Origin: Ilyonectria destructans
Taxonomy: Eukaryota; Ascomycota; Sordariomycetes; Hypocreales; Nectriaceae
Reading direction: 5' to 3'
Assembly: GCA_020740775.1 (NCBI GenBank)
Contig: JAHEWK010000002.1
Span: 5,022,001-5,086,000 of the forward strand
Length of the DNA: 64,000 nt
Under the pieces are notes generated by a model, which worked only from the letters and a program-made list of their open reading frames with translations, was not told the origin of the DNA and ran no database searches. Shown one piece after another: positions 1 through 13,469 of the stretch; the first letter of the stretch is position 1; each line of letters starts with the position of its first letter. A program made the position numbers and the translations under genes.

Positions 1-1657
1 GATGACTATCGGTATCGTGGCGTTCTTGGAGCAAACCCAAGCATTCTTCAAAGATCAGAGGCTAGATTGGGCAATGATTACAATCGCTATCGGAATGACA
101 ATTAGTAGGTCTCTGCGTCCCTTAGAGTTTGACCTCGACGCGTACTCACTCTCGATAGCTTCTGGCCAGTCTATTTTCGGCTTCATCTGTCGGGTGGGAG
201 GCACCTGTCTAGCTATGATCTTCTCACTCGTTATCTGGTATATCGTCGACCAGAAGACCCCCGGTGTTATTGTTTTCCTGTGGCTGTTTATTTTCGTTGA
301 ATATTACTTTATCAAATATCCCCGGTTTATTCCAGTTGTAATGATTACTGTTACTACTCAGATTGTTATCATCGGCTACGAGTTACAGGTCCGCCGGCTT
401 GGCGAAGCTGTAGCTACCCGGACAGGGCAGCCGTTCTACCCGTAAGCCCTACCTGTCCTTGTCCTTCTTATCCAGGTCGCCACAAGCTAATACAATACTT
501 GTAGAACCTATCTCCTGGCGCCGTATCGGCTCGCTGTTGTTGCTGGAGGCAGTCTGGTTGCGTTCTTCTGGACTGTTTTCCCTTCTCCTTTAACCGATCG
601 GACTTCGCTTCGACAGGATTTGTCCGCGACCATATACCTTCTTGCCAACTATTTCAGCGTCATAACTTCAACCATGCAATCCCAGCTTGCAGGGACCGCA
701 GGCGACATCGAGTCAGCAACATCACCTGCTTACCACCTCTCAAGAGCTCGGCGTAAGATATTTGGCAAACTTATTCGTCTCATGTTCTCTATTGAATCTC
801 ATGTCGCGTGGCAGCGGTGGGAGCCCACCACAGGCGGCCGCTTTCCCGTTCAGACGTACCAAGAGATCATCATGCGTAGCGCGCGTATCATGAGCTATCT
901 AACGCTTATGAGCTATGGCCTAACACATCCGCCGCGAACGCACAAGACGGAGGACTCCGGCGATGAGCAAGTTGAAGACCGAGCAGCTGGTGCATCGGAT
1001 GCCGACGCAGACACGCAAGATAACCGCTGGTGGTGGGCGCTCACGGAGGTCTTCCCGGGCGTAGAACCGACGTACCATACCGTCCTGTCGACATTAACTT
1101 TATTATCAAACTCAATACTTTCAGGCCAGAGCTTGCCACCCTTCCTGCTGCTTCCTCAACCTTACGAGATGATGCGGAGACTGATGCAGCTGCCGAAAGA
1201 TGACACGGCCGCAGAATCAGATCAAGGCGACAATCCACTTCTTCCCCATCGGGACTTCTCACGTAGACGCAGAGACCCGCAGCTGAATACCATCGATTTG
1301 CGCCAGGAAGACACAGATGACGTCGCGGAGAGATACACCAGACGCAACCCACAACCCCAGAGCAAACAACCAGACATCGCCTTCACCGGGAACACCAGAT
1401 TCCTGAACGAACACTTGAAGCTGCGCGGTTACGCGGAGTTCGTCGCCGTGCAGGTGTGCAGCACGCTGGTATGCGACGACCTTGAGGGGTTGGTGCGGGC
1501 GGTGAGCCGGCTGGTAGGCGTCGTGGACTTCAGCTTCCACGTCGACGCGGGCGGTAGGGATAGCAGGGCCAGCGGGGCGGTTGAAGAGCCGCTGGCCCAG
1601 CACAGGACGACTCAGATTGTTGCCACGATGGGTAAGGGAAAGGCGACTAGGGGCTAG
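1..1657 (+). CDS. Aromatic acid exporter / BRE4-like membrane protein, 5'-partial
   Basis: This is the C-terminal part of a fungal membrane transporter-like protein of the ArAE_2 (DUF2421) / fusaric-acid-resistance type, related to yeast Bre4; the 5' end lies left of the window. I infer exons <1-104, 159-441 and 505-1657; the reading frame holds across all three (513 codons including the stop, counted from the ATG at base 2). The 54-bp first intron keeps frame, so it looks like open sequence, but removing it gives GMTITSGQSIFGF, matching GMSPTSGQSFFGF in the paralogue at 41018-44342. Visible motifs are WYIVDQKTPGVI in a membrane segment, GQPFYP, a further membrane segment (LAVVAGGSLVAFFWTVFP) and a long cytoplasmic tail that corresponds to DUF2421. 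Substrate is unknown; family members are annotated as organic or aromatic acid exporters largely by analogy to bacterial AaeB. Family assignment is firm; function is inferred. Confidence 0.85.
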
Positions 1658-1961
1658 GAGCCTTCTTGCTCATGCTGAAATGTCATACTGCCCGAATCTG
1701 ACCCTCTTGAGAGGGCGAGTGGCAAGTGAAAGGATTGTAAGCCATCATAGTCAAGACTGTTATACATACCATTAAAAGAAGCGCCTCGAGGACATCGAAA
1801 ATGACGTATTTTTGTCCTTGTTACCCAGGGCGTCAACAGGGCCCTCGGCGCCAAACAAGGCCCCCATTTGGCCACTTCCGCCCACGGGTGAGGCGCGTGC
1901 TGAGATTCTTGCGGCGTCGGTTACGGCCCTTTTTTCCCTCATCGTCCTTGGGTTTGGGACC
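1658..1961. other. Short intergenic spacer
   Basis: The 3' flank of the exporter gene up to the solo LTR. Only short overlapping open frames are present, on both strands, and none shows codon structure or a recognisable domain. Confidence 0.4.
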
Positions 1962-1966
1962 GAGGG

Positions 1967-2259
1967 TGTCACATTTCGGGGTCATCCTGAGACGCATGAT
2001 AACCTCATTTCCGGCTTTCCTAGACAACGCGACTTTCCTTTCTTTCTCCTCTTATCTCAGACCACATCGCCGGCCCTGTGACCACGATCCCGGTCCCCGG
2101 GACCCACAGGGCCCCGGCCCCTGTGCGGCGGCGACGGACTGCCGCCTCCGGCAGCAGCCGTCTTCATCATGTATAAAAGACGGGCTTTAGGCCCGTCCCT
2201 TAGCTAGAAATCAAGAGCTTTCATCATCATCATCGTGATCCTATCCATTCAGTGTGACA
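1967..2259. mobile_element. Solo LTR with GAGGG target duplication
   Basis: The segment starts with TGTCACA and ends with TGTGACA, a perfect 7-bp terminal inverted repeat with the TG...CA ends of LTRs. It is flanked on both sides by GAGGG (1962-1966 and 2260-2264), a 5-bp target-site duplication as made by Ty3/gypsy and Ty1/copia integrases. Its length is 293 bp. A TATAAAA box lies at 2172-2178. No coding sequence is attached, so it is best read as a solo LTR left by LTR-LTR recombination. It is GC-rich and shows no RIP, unlike the element 1 kb downstream, so it belongs to another family or is younger. Confidence 0.85.
2172..2197 (+). promoter_or_regulatory. TATA box and hairpin inside the solo LTR
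   Basis: TATAAAA at 2172-2178 is followed directly by a 7-bp perfect stem, GACGGGC (2179-2185) and GCCCGTC (2191-2197), with loop TTTAG. In an LTR this is the expected position of the U3 promoter next to R; it sets the element's orientation as plus. Activity is unknown. Confidence 0.45.
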
Positions 2260-2264
2260 GAGGG

Positions 2265-3331
2265 TTCTCGCCGTGACTTTTTGTGCTGCCTGCTGGGCTG
2301 TGGTTGCATGGTCGACCAGTTGCACTTGTGATGCGTGCCACCTGGTGAAGGTGATGGCCGTCACTACATAGTGCATTGTTCCTTTATGTCGCTTGCTATA
2401 TCCGGCTTCCAAGAGGGAAAGCCACTCTGACCCATCTGACCATTTCGACCAGTCCGGTCCAGCCCCGTCTGCCTCACTTCCGAAGCGTGGCCCTTCGATT
2501 GTGGCGAAGCTCGAACAGTGCGCTATGTGGTCCGAGCGTTGGGTCAGAGAGCGCGGAAGGAAGAACCTTTCGTTCCTCAAGGCACAGGGAAGTTTTCTGA
2601 CGTGCTAGGCTAAGAGAGCAGTTGTGTCGGCCTACACGAGGCGGCGACTACAGGGTAGGGAGACATGTGCTTCTCCACCAGCTCCTCCTCCAGCAACTCC
2701 TCCACGAGCAGCTCCACCCAAACGGCAAACAATGAGCGAGATATCTTGGTCTGGGAAAATGGAATGGTGGTTTTTGCTATATTATAGAAACCCGGCGTAA
2801 GCCGTTGTCTATCCCACTATTAATCTCACCCCTACCCTATATCATTTCACCATATCCAAACAAGTGATAAATGCAACTCTCTTGTAAAAATATTTCTTGG
2901 CAGCCACTGTTAGTGCGTTGCTAAGGTGCGGGGTTTGCACAGGCCACTTTTACTTGCAACAGCCTGTAGCGCCCATTTGGGCACTAACAGGCACACAATC
3001 TGAGGAATTAAGACAGTTGGCCTCACCTTGTGTTGCTCGTGCCAGGCTCAAGATGGCTTCAGAACCAAGCTATTAAGGGCATCAGGACTCGCGAGATGTA
3101 ACCTGATTAATGGCACCCAGCTATAGCGGTTTTTCTCCCCTTGTGGTTTTTCCCGCTGTTGCGATCTACATGTATGACTCCTTGGTTACTGGGGGATCAG
3201 AAGGCTAGACGACCAACCCTTCGGTATAAGAAGGTTCTTCTGGGTCCCTCGCTGGTATGCAGATACAGGAGAATTCCGGCTGGTTTTATCCGAATTGCGG
3301 TACTGTTGCGGGCATGTGGTATAGCCAGCGT
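2265..3331. other. Gene-free spacer with a small palindrome-ended segment
   Basis: I see no supported gene. A segment at 2907-2990 has perfect 10-bp inverted ends (CTGTTAGTGC and GCACTAACAG), so it could be a very small MITE-like relic, but no target duplication is evident. The right part (3000-3336) is ordinary GC content and stops abruptly at the RIPed element. Confidence 0.4.
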
Positions 3332-3336
3332 AGAGG

Positions 3337-3718
3337 TGTTACGGCCCAGGACAGGAAGGCGGTCTAGGACGGCATTACGTAGGACCCACAGCTAGCTCTA
3401 GCCAATCGTAATAGGATTGCAGGAATAGAAGCGGTATACTCCTAAAGTATCAATCTTAGAGCGTTACACTCTAGATTGGATGCTCTACTAATTATATAAT
3501 CCCCTTAGTATATAGTTATTCGAGAAGTATATATCTAGTATAAGCAGCTACTTAACTATTAATTATACTTAATTATATTAAGTATCTTTAACTTTACTAT
3601 TATTAGATATAATCTACTTATTTAAGTTATTAATCTATCTAATTTATCTATTATATAAATTAATTAGGATTAGTTTATTTTAAATTTATAAATATAGAGT
3701 AATATATTAATTATTATA
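3337..3718 (+). repeat. 5' LTR of the gypsy element
   Basis: It starts TGTTACGGCCC and is 382 bp long, aligning without gaps to 12065-12446. The first 150 bp keep near-normal GC (for example GGCGGTCTAGGACGGCATTA), while the matching 3' LTR stretch is converted to AT. Beyond about 3480 both copies are AT-rich. This marks where RIP fades out at the left border of the block. Confidence 0.85.
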
Positions 3719-4799
3719 TATTAATAGTTTTTATTTAGTATATTACTTATATTAATCTTAAATAATATTAAATTTACTATAATAGTATCTATAATATCTT
3801 CTAGCAGTTTAAGCTTTACTGGAAATTAAGTTTATAACTTATTTATTAATAATAATAGAGATTTTAATCTTATTAAAAAAAGATTAAATAATAATAAAGA
3901 AGTTACTATAAAGAATTTTTAAAAGCTTAAATAATTTAATAAGAAATTATTAATTTAGCTTAATAAACTTCTTATAACTTTTAAAATTAGTAAAGTTAGT
4001 AAGTAGGAATAAATTAATACCCTAAATATTCAGTATAAAAACTTACTAAAATAAAATAATAAATTAATATAGAAACTTATTAACTAGAAAAATATATATA
4101 AGAACTATATTAAAAATCTTATTTTTAATACTATTAGAGGTAAAGATACTAAAGAAATTTTTAAATTATATTAGTTTAACTTTTATAATAGCTTAGCTAT
4201 TAAACTTTAAGAATTTCTTATTTAACTTTAAGCCTATTAGATATATTACTTAATATAGTTTATTATAGATAAAGTTAGAGTTTAATATAGTATAGAATTT
4301 CTTATAGATAAAGCTTTATAATAGATTAAGTCTATTATAAAGAACTATATTAATAATATCTATAACTAAAGAAAAGAAGAAATTAGAATTATTTATAAAA
4401 GTTATATAATATTTAAATATAAATTAAAAGCTTTCTATAGATTTTAAAATAAAAAATAGACTATAATATAAATTATTTAAAAACTCTAATAAATAGAAGC
4501 TATATCTATATATATAGCTAAATACTATAACTTTATATTATAATTTAATTAAAAAGAAAAAGCTAATATAGTAAGTTTCTACTAAAGATTAAAGCTTAAA
4601 GTTAAGAATACTATAGTTAAAAAAGAAAACCCTACTATATATAATAAGCTTATATAACTTACTGTAGAAATTAATAATAGATAATTTAAATAATAATAAA
4701 AAAAGAAAACTAAAAAGTTAAAAGGATTTTTTACTTTCTACTGAAAAAATAAGAAGTTTAATATTAATTAAAGGAGGAAATAATAAATAGATACCTTCT

Positions 4800-7700
4800 A
4801 TAAAATAAACTTAGGCTCTATAAATATTAGAGTAATTAAAAAGAATTACTTTAAGAAACTTTATTAAAATTATAGTATCTTTAGATATATATTCTATAAA
4901 TACTGAAAATTAAAAATTAATAATTAGTTTAAATCTATACCTAAAGATAAGAAAAAAATAGAATAAATTAAAAAGAAGAAAAACTCTTAAATAGAAAAAT
5001 AAATAATTATAATAATATAAATAGGCTATAATAATACTGAAATAATACTAAATTATATCTACCTTCTAGCTACTAATAGAGTTAAAAGTAAAAAAATACT
5101 TTAAGATAAAATATATAGTAATAAATCTAACTGGAAAATATAAAAAAGATATAAGTTACCCCTTAAGAAATACTAAAAAGGTATAATATTAAATATTCTA
5201 ATAGTATAGATTTTAATTTTAATAATTAAACTTAAAAAAGATAAAGTATCCTTTAAAAATATTAAGAAGATTAATATAGTTAGAAAAAATAAAAAAGTTA
5301 ATAAGGGAAAATTTAAATATATTTAACTTATAGTAGAGGTTTTAAATAAAGAAAATAGTATTTTAAATTAATAACTAATTTCTATAATACTACTAGCTAT
5401 AAAAACCCTTTATAAAGTAATAATAAAGATCTTAATTTAGTAATAAATAGATAATAAGATTAGATATAAATTCTATATCTAAAGAATAAAAGAGTTAAAT
5501 ATTAATATAGATATAGAAGCCAGATAAATAAAGTAACTTAAGCTCTTTATTATTAATAATAATATCTAAATTTTAATAAGTAAATATCTAAAGTCTAATA
5601 ATAATAATAGTAATAGCTTAAAAGATAACTAGTTAATTTAATACCTAAAATAGATTAACTAAAAAGATAATACTTTTAAGCTTACTATAGTAAAAAATTA
5701 AGAATAAAGCTAAAAAGAATAAATACTAAAGTACCTTATATAATAAATAGTAAATATAAAAGTAGGATAAACTATCTATATATATAATTTACTGAAAAGA
5801 TATTTCTAAATTAAATAATTACTTAATATTAAAAACTCTTAGGAATAACCTAAAATTATATTCTAAAAACTCTAGATATATTAGTATATTCTAATTGTTA
5901 TATATCTATTATACTTACCTAATATATCAATCTGAGAAAATATACTATAACTGCTACTTAATATAAATTATATTCTAGCTGCTATAATAATTCTATACTG
6001 AAATTAAAATATAGAATTATAAAGTTATTAAATAGTTTAAAAAATAAGAAGTTATATAACTAAAATAATATAATAACTTCTATTTTAATAAATATATTAA
6101 ACTAAATTTAAAGATTAATAATTATATAATAAAAGAATACTATATATATAAGAAATAGAAAGTTTAATTATAATATAGCCTCTTAAGATATCTAACTAAC
6201 TATACTATAAACTGTAGAAATAAAATATACCTTAAGTATATAGAATATATATAAGAGATTTATATATAGATTTATAAGATATATAAAGATAGATTTAATT
6301 TTAAAATCTAAATAGAAGGAAAACTCTATAATAAGCTGTAATATAAGGAAATCTATAAGTATATAAAAAAAAACTAATACTATCTATAATAAAGTAATAG
6401 ATAAGTATAATAAAAGGAGAATAACTACTTTATAAAAAGCTTTAAGTATTTAGTTTTTTTAGCTTTACTTAATATTATCAGATAGATTAAAGCTATATAG
6501 TATTCTTAAATAGTAGAGATAAATAGTAAGTACTATATTTAATATCAGTAGATATAGTAGCTAAATAATAAGATTATTATATACTGGTTTTTACCTTAAG
6601 CTTTAATTTAACTCTTTTAATTTTAACCCTACTATCTGCAGATAATAAAATCAGTTAATAACTCTATTATCTGCAGTTAATAACCTTAAGATAGAAATCT
6701 TATTTTAAGTAATAAGATATAAGAGAGACTAATATCTTCTATTATTAAGAGACTAACTTTCCTTTTAATAATTATCCTATTTTAATAACTTTTATTATAT
6801 TAACTATTATTTATAAAGCTCTAATTATAACTAACTCTATATATTAGGAATATATAATTAGATATCAGTATAATACTGAATACCTTTAGAATTTATAAGA
6901 TCCTAAGGAAAAAGGTAAATTAAATACCTATTAAAAATTTCTTAAAAAATACAGACTTTTTAGCTACTTATCTTACTATCTAAAATACCTAAATATAAGC
7001 TAATAGATTATATTAGCTATTTTTAGATACAGTCTATTCCTTAACGATAAAAATAAAGTTAATTCCTAAGGAAATATAGTTATTAATATTAATATTATAT
7101 ATATCCAGATAGAGAAGGCTGCACTATATAATTTGGCTGAAGATATTAAAAATAGCAATAATAATAGAGGCTAAAAGTTTATTAAGGAAATTAGCAGTAA
7201 GATATATAAGCTCTAATTCTAAAAGCTATTAGGTTATATAGAGCTGGTATAGATACTAGCCAGCTAGAGTGCTGGCTAGAGGGCAGATTCAGATAACTTA
7301 GGTTATTATAGGTATTAGAGATCTTAGGGTATTAGGTTGGGTTATAGGATTTATAGGTTTAGATATTAAGGTTAGAATGAGTTGAAAAAGTTAGATAGAA
7401 TTCCGGCAGAAGAAGAAAAAAGCAGCTTAAAACTCAAACTTAAGCCTTAGCAACTATAATATATACAACGAAAATACAGTAAATTTAAATATTAGGTTCC
7501 CTTATTAAGGGAAAAGCTTTAAGTATAGTAAGCTACTTTAAAAATAATATAATTATAGTAAAAGTTTAAATTAAAGAAATATAGATAATAATACTAATAG
7601 ACTGTAGTACTGCTATAAATTATATCTAATTAAAGTTAGTAAATAAGTTAGAAATTCTATAGAAATATAAGATAAACCTCTATAAAGTATTTAATCTAAA

Positions 7701-10700
7701 AGAAATACCTTTTAGCTATAATAATAAATAGATAATTTAAAAGGTTAATTACCTTAAGATACTTATAGAAGATAGAAATAAAGATATTATATTTAATATT
7801 ATTAGAGTTAAAAACTATAATATAGTACTTAAATTACTATAGTTATAAAATAATAACTCTAATATTAACTAAAAGATAGACTAAATATATTTAAAAGGTA
7901 TATCTTTTAAGATTATAAATAGTAATAAATAGAAAGAGAGATTTTAAACTTTAATTAAAAATAGTAATAAAGTTATAATAAAAGATATAATAGAAACTTT
8001 CTTACTCCTAAAGAAAACTAAATATAAATACTAAATAGAAAAAAAAATATCTTAAATAAACTATTATATTTCTATAAAAATAGTTCTAATAGCTAAATAA
8101 AAATCTCTAAGAATAAAAAGAATAAAAAATAATAGATAAATAATTAAAGAATATACTATTAAAGTACTATATCTATAAAAAACTCTTTATAGAAGAATTA
8201 GAGATAGATTTACTAAAACTAGAAAAATAAGATTTAGAGATTATTCTTAAAGATAGTATTAACTTAAAATTCTTTTTAATCTATAAACTTAATAATAATA
8301 AGCTGATAATACTAAAAGAATATATTTAAGAAATATTAAGAAAAAGCTATATTTAAGTCTTAAAGTTTTTAGCTGGATATTTAGTTATATTTATATCTAA
8401 GAAAAATAGAAAACTATATCTTTATATAGATTTTAAGCAGTTTAATAATATTACTAAAAAAAACTAAATTCTACTACTCTTAATCTCTAAGCTATATAAT
8501 AAACTGTATAAAGTTAAGGTATTTATAGTACTTAATCTTAAAGGAGTCTATAATTTTATCTATATTAAAAAAGAATATAAGTAGAAAACTATATTTAGAA
8601 TTAAATTTAAACTATATAAATATTTAGTTATACCTTTTAAACTTATTAATATATCTATAGTATTTTAATATATAATTAATTATATACTATAAGAATATCT
8701 TAATATTTTTATTATATACTATCTAAATAATATTTTTATTTTCTTAAAGAATAAAGAAAATTATAAGTAATATATCTATATAGTACTATAAAAGCTATAA
8801 AATATAAAACTATTAGTTAAATTAAAAAAGAGTAACTTCTATATTTAAAAAGTAAAATTCCTTAGGTATATAATATTCTATAATTAAATATAGATAGACT
8901 TTAAAAAAATTATAATAGTTAAGAAATAGTAACTACTTAAAAATATAATAAAAATATAATTCTTTTTTAGTTTTACTAATTACTACTAATAATTTATTAA
9001 AAACTTTAGTAAATATACTATTCTACTTATTAAATTTATAAAAAAAGAAGTTAAATTTAACTTTAATAAAGCAGCTAGAAAAGCTTTTAAGATAATTTAA
9101 AATATTATACTTATAGAATCTATTTTAATTTTCTTTAACTTTAAAAAAGAAATTAAATTAGAAATTAATACTTCTAACTTTACTTTAGGCAGCTAAATTA
9201 GCTAGAGAAATAAAAATAAACTACTTTACCCTATTATATTTTATTTATATAAGATATATAATATAAAACTTAATTATTCTATTTATAATAAAGAATTTCT
9301 TACTATTATTAACTACTTTAAGGAATTTTAATATTACCTCTTAAGAAGTAACTATAAGGTTAAAATCTATATAGACTATAAGAATATCTTATATTTTATT
9401 ATAATTTAATAACTTAATAAATAATAACTTAAATATACTGAATATCTATTTAAATTTAACTATACTATTATTTATATAAAAGAAATAGAGAATAAATAAG
9501 TTAATATAATTAGTTAAAGAGTTAATTTTAATATTAAAATAATTAAAATAAATAAATAAATCTTTTTTTTTACTTCTAAAGGATATATATAATAAAAGTA
9601 TTTAGAATATATATATATAAATAAAAAATCTATTTTAGTATATTATAAACTTCTATAAACTGAAGAATATAGAGATTTTATTAATTAGATATAAAATAAC
9701 TTCCTTCTAAAGATACCTATTAGTAAAATTAATAAAAAGTATAATATACTAGCTTACTATTATAGAATTATTATAGAATATTATTATAGTAAAAAACTTT
9801 ATAATAGTAACTAGCAGTAAATACTTACTAAAATATAGTAAATTTATAACTACTACTAAAAAATAGAAAACTACTTAAATAAAGTTATAAAGTACTATAA
9901 TAAGTACTCTAAAAAGTAAACTCTTAAAGGTATATACTATATAATTTATAATAATAAACTATTAAAGTAAATTTAATAATATAATAAATAGCTATCTATA
10001 GAGAAAAAAATAGAAAAATAATAAGTCCCTAAGGAGTTATAAAAATAACTTATATAGAAATTATATTTATACCTACTATATAAATATTAAGAAATTAATA
10101 GAATTCTTAAATAAGTTAAGATAATATATATATTTTCTAGAATTAAAAAGATTATATAGAAAATTATTAAATAATATAGCTTTTATATAAAAATTAAGAT
10201 ATAATATTATAAACTATATAGTAAATTATAATTACTACTAATTATATAGTAATTATAGTATTTAATTACTATAGATTTTATTATAAAACTATCTCTATTA
10301 GAAAATTTAGTAATTAAAGCCTTTTATAATAGTATTTTTATTATTATAGATAGATTTATAAAATTCTCCTATTTTATACTATATAAAAAGGTAATAAATA
10401 TAAAAGAATTTATCTATATATTTAATAGAAATATTATCAGTATATATAGACTACTAATAGAGATTCTAACTAATAAAAAATCTCTATTTATATTAAAGTT
10501 TTAATAAGCTTTAATAGCATAGCTTAAATTTAACTACTAATTAATTACTATATTTTAAGTATAAATTAATAGATAGATAAAAAGAATAAATTAAATCCTT
10601 AAGTAATATCTATAGTACTATATTAACTATAAATAAAATAACTAAATTAAGAAGTTACTAATAGTATAGCTAAGCTATAATATCTTAATATATAAAAGTA

Positions 10701-11260
10701 TAAAGCTAATATTATTATTTATAAATTTTAAATTTACCCCTAATATATACTACTAACTATAGAAAGAAATTATTAATTTCTATATAATTTTTATCTTAAA
10801 TAAATTAAAAAACCTCTATAAAGAAATAAAAACTAAACTTAAGTTTATTAGAAATTAAATAAAGAAGTATTATAACTTTAAAAGAATAAAGAGATTATTC
10901 TTCTTAAAGAGGGATATAGTCCTTTTAGTAATAAAAAACCTTTTAATAAATAGGCTAAATAAGAAACTTAATTATAAATTTATTAAACTCTATAAGATTC
11001 TAAAGAAGATTTTAAAAAATAACTATAGATTAAATTTAAATCTAAAAGTTAAGGTATACTCTATATTTTATATTTTACTGCTAGAATCTATAGAAGATAC
11101 TATTATAGTTAATAACAGTTATAACTATAAGCTAGAGGTAGAGTTACCTAAGAAATACTATATTAAAGAAATTTAAAATATAAAGAAGATTAATAGTAAA
11201 ATAATATATCTTATTAAATAGAAAAACTACCTAAAAAATAAAACCTTTTAGTAACTACTA
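4800..11260 (+). pseudogene. Gag-pol relic of the gypsy element
   Basis: There are no long open frames, but conserved retroelement motifs survive as stop-riddled frames. The protease core reads LIDCSTAINYI (the ALIDSGAT-type motif). The RT palm reads IIYYLNNIFIF, where YxDD has become LNN by G-to-A. The RNase H region keeps an LE(T/I)(D/N)(A/T)S(D/N)F(A/T)LG pattern. The integrase keeps IDRFIKFSYF and a downstream EILT(D/N) motif. The chromodomain ends in a WK-Y-P-like pattern in which tryptophans became stops. It cannot encode functional protein. No reconstruction is attempted here. Confidence 0.8.
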
Positions 11261-12064
11261 AAGAATCTTAACTATATATAGTATCTACTAAAGATATTTT
11301 ATATATAATACCAGAAGATAAAAAAGAATTTAATACTAAAGGAGTAATATTTTTAAACTTTTTATTTAAGTTAAAAAATAACTAATTAATATTATTAAAT
11401 ACCCTTAATATCTATATATTCTAAACTAAATAGTATTTATATCTATTTAAGATATCTAATAGTTTATTCTTTTTATTTAACTTTTAAAGACTATAATAAA
11501 TAGCCTTAAACTATTTAGAGGAAATATATAAATAAATCTTATAAATATATAATAACTAACTAGTAGTAGTAGCTATCTTTACTTATAGCTTTACTATTTA
11601 CTTATAAATTTTAAGAAGAATATTACTAGCTTCTTTCTTATTATTTTTTAACTTCTTTTTATAAAATAAAAGTATATTTACTAGTAAGTATATTAATATC
11701 CTAAAAAGATATATACTAACTGCTAATACTTATAGAATATTACTACTTATATACTATTATAATAGTACCCCCCTTTTATATATTTATTATATCTAGTAGA
11801 AGTACTTTTTATAATATACTTTTTATTATTATAAAAATAGTTAGTATAAGATATTTTAATTTTAAAACTGTTAAATTTAATATTAACAGTAAGAAAAAGT
11901 CTTTTCTCAGTTTTCTTATAGAGAGCTTTTATTACTTAACTTAATATTATATTAATATTATAGTAGAAATAATTAAAAAAGGAAATTACTAACTAATAAA
12001 GGAATTTAAAGTTAGAGTCTACTTATATAGTCTTAAGAATAAAACTCTAAAAAAAGAGATATTA

Positions 12065-12446
12065 TATTACAGCTTAAAATAAAAAGGCAGTTTAAAATAG
12101 TATTATATAGAATTTATAGCTAGCTCTAGCTAATTGTAATAGAATTATAGAAATAAAAATAGTATACTTTTAAAGTATTAATCTTAAAGTATTATATTTT
12201 AAATTAGATATTTTACTAATTATATAATCCTCTTAGTATATAGTTATCTAAAAAGTATATATCTAGTATAAATAGCTATTTAGCTATTAATTATATTTAA
12301 TTATATTAAGTATCTTTAACTTTACTATTATTAGATATAATCTATTTATTTAAGTTATTAATCTGCTTAATTTATCTATTATATAAACTAATTAGAATTA
12401 GCCTACTTTAAACTTATAAGTATAAAGTAGTATATTAATTATTATA
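12065..12446 (+). repeat. 3' LTR of the gypsy element
   Basis: Fully RIPed partner of 3337-3718, identical length. It is preceded by an A/G-rich stretch (AAAAAAAGAG near 12050-12060) that is a plausible polypurine tract. Confidence 0.85.
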
Positions 12447-12451
12447 AAAGG

Positions 12452-13469
12452 GATACTGCTGCTTCTAACTTCTATTAATAGAGGTTAAGCTTAAACTATT
12501 ATAGACTTTAAGCTGCTAAATTACTAAATAGCTAAGAATAATAGAAGCTATAGGTAGAAATTATATTAAGCTAGCCTAATATATCCTTTTACTCTATAAG
12601 AAGGTCTAGTAGGCTTATATATCTTACTCTTAGAATGGAAATAAAATTAATTAATTAATTAATTAAGTAATAAATAAATCTAAATTTTATTATAAAAAGA
12701 ATATAAACCTTATTAAATAGTCTGTATTTCTATACTAAGTAGTACAGTACTAAGAATATAGATAAGCTTACTAATAAAGATATTAAGAATATTCCCCTTA
12801 TATATCTTAATTTAATTTGGTAATTTCTTACTTTTTAACTGTAAAGCACTTAAAATAGAAATAGGTATAATAAATAGAATATAGAAAATCACTTTAAATA
12901 CAGTATAAATTGCAATTTATAGAGTGTTAGATACTATAAATATCCTTTTAAATATAGAATAAATTAATAGATTTATAGAAATAAATATTAAATACAGCCT
13001 AAAAACCTAAAGATTCTAAAGGACTTTACTGGTAATAGTTAATATAGCTTTATTAAATAGCTAGATATTAATAAAGCTATTTAGGCTGATTTATATTTCT
13101 AATAGAATAATACTAGAGAATTTAAAAGGTAACCTGTAATATATTATATTATATACTAGTTTAATATAAAATTAATATATACTAATTAAGAAGTTCTTTA
13201 AGAGATTACTTTTAATAGCCTTAGAAATTACAGTTATAAATCTATTAACTATACTTTAAGTATTTAAAATTACTAACTTAAAACTAGAAATAGCTATACT
13301 TATAGTTTCTTAAAGCTATATTAGCTTATTAGGAAGTTTTATATTTATATCTTTAGTAACCTCTATAATATTAAAAGTATATTATAAATTAATAATATTA
13401 AATTCTTTACTTAATAGGTAAGTCTAATTAATATAAAGAAAAAACTATAAGAATTTAATTTTATATATA
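12452..13469. other. RIPed AT-rich DNA, no identifiable content
   Basis: About 1 kb of AT-rich sequence downstream of the 3' LTR target duplication. Because the element's left flank (before 3332) is not RIPed but the right flank is, the gypsy element probably inserted at the edge of another repeat that is now unrecognisable. Confidence 0.5.

Larger units (their letters stand above)
3337..12446 (+). mobile_element. RIP-destroyed Ty3/gypsy chromovirus, full length with both LTRs
   Basis: Two LTRs of exactly 382 bp bound a 9.1-kb element. Target duplications are AGAGG (3332-3336) and AAAGG (12447-12451), the same sequence apart from one G-to-A change. The interior is extremely AT-rich, CA, TG and CG are nearly absent, and differences between the LTRs are almost all C-to-T or G-to-A, which is the RIP signature. 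In plus-strand frames, read through many stops, one can follow a CCHC-like knuckle near 4860-4910, an aspartic protease motif near 7590-7626, reverse transcriptase at about 8340-8800 (active-site DD now NN), RNase H at about 9120-9400, integrase at about 10200-10620 and a chromodomain at about 11140-11260. The order RT, RNase H, integrase, chromodomain is that of chromoviruses. At 9.1 kb it is longer than usual, so a nested insertion between about 5000 and 7300 is possible. Confidence 0.88.

Noticed and set aside
1801..2190. Several overlapping open frames around 1800-2600
   Set aside because: They overlap the solo LTR and its flanks, on both strands, without domains.
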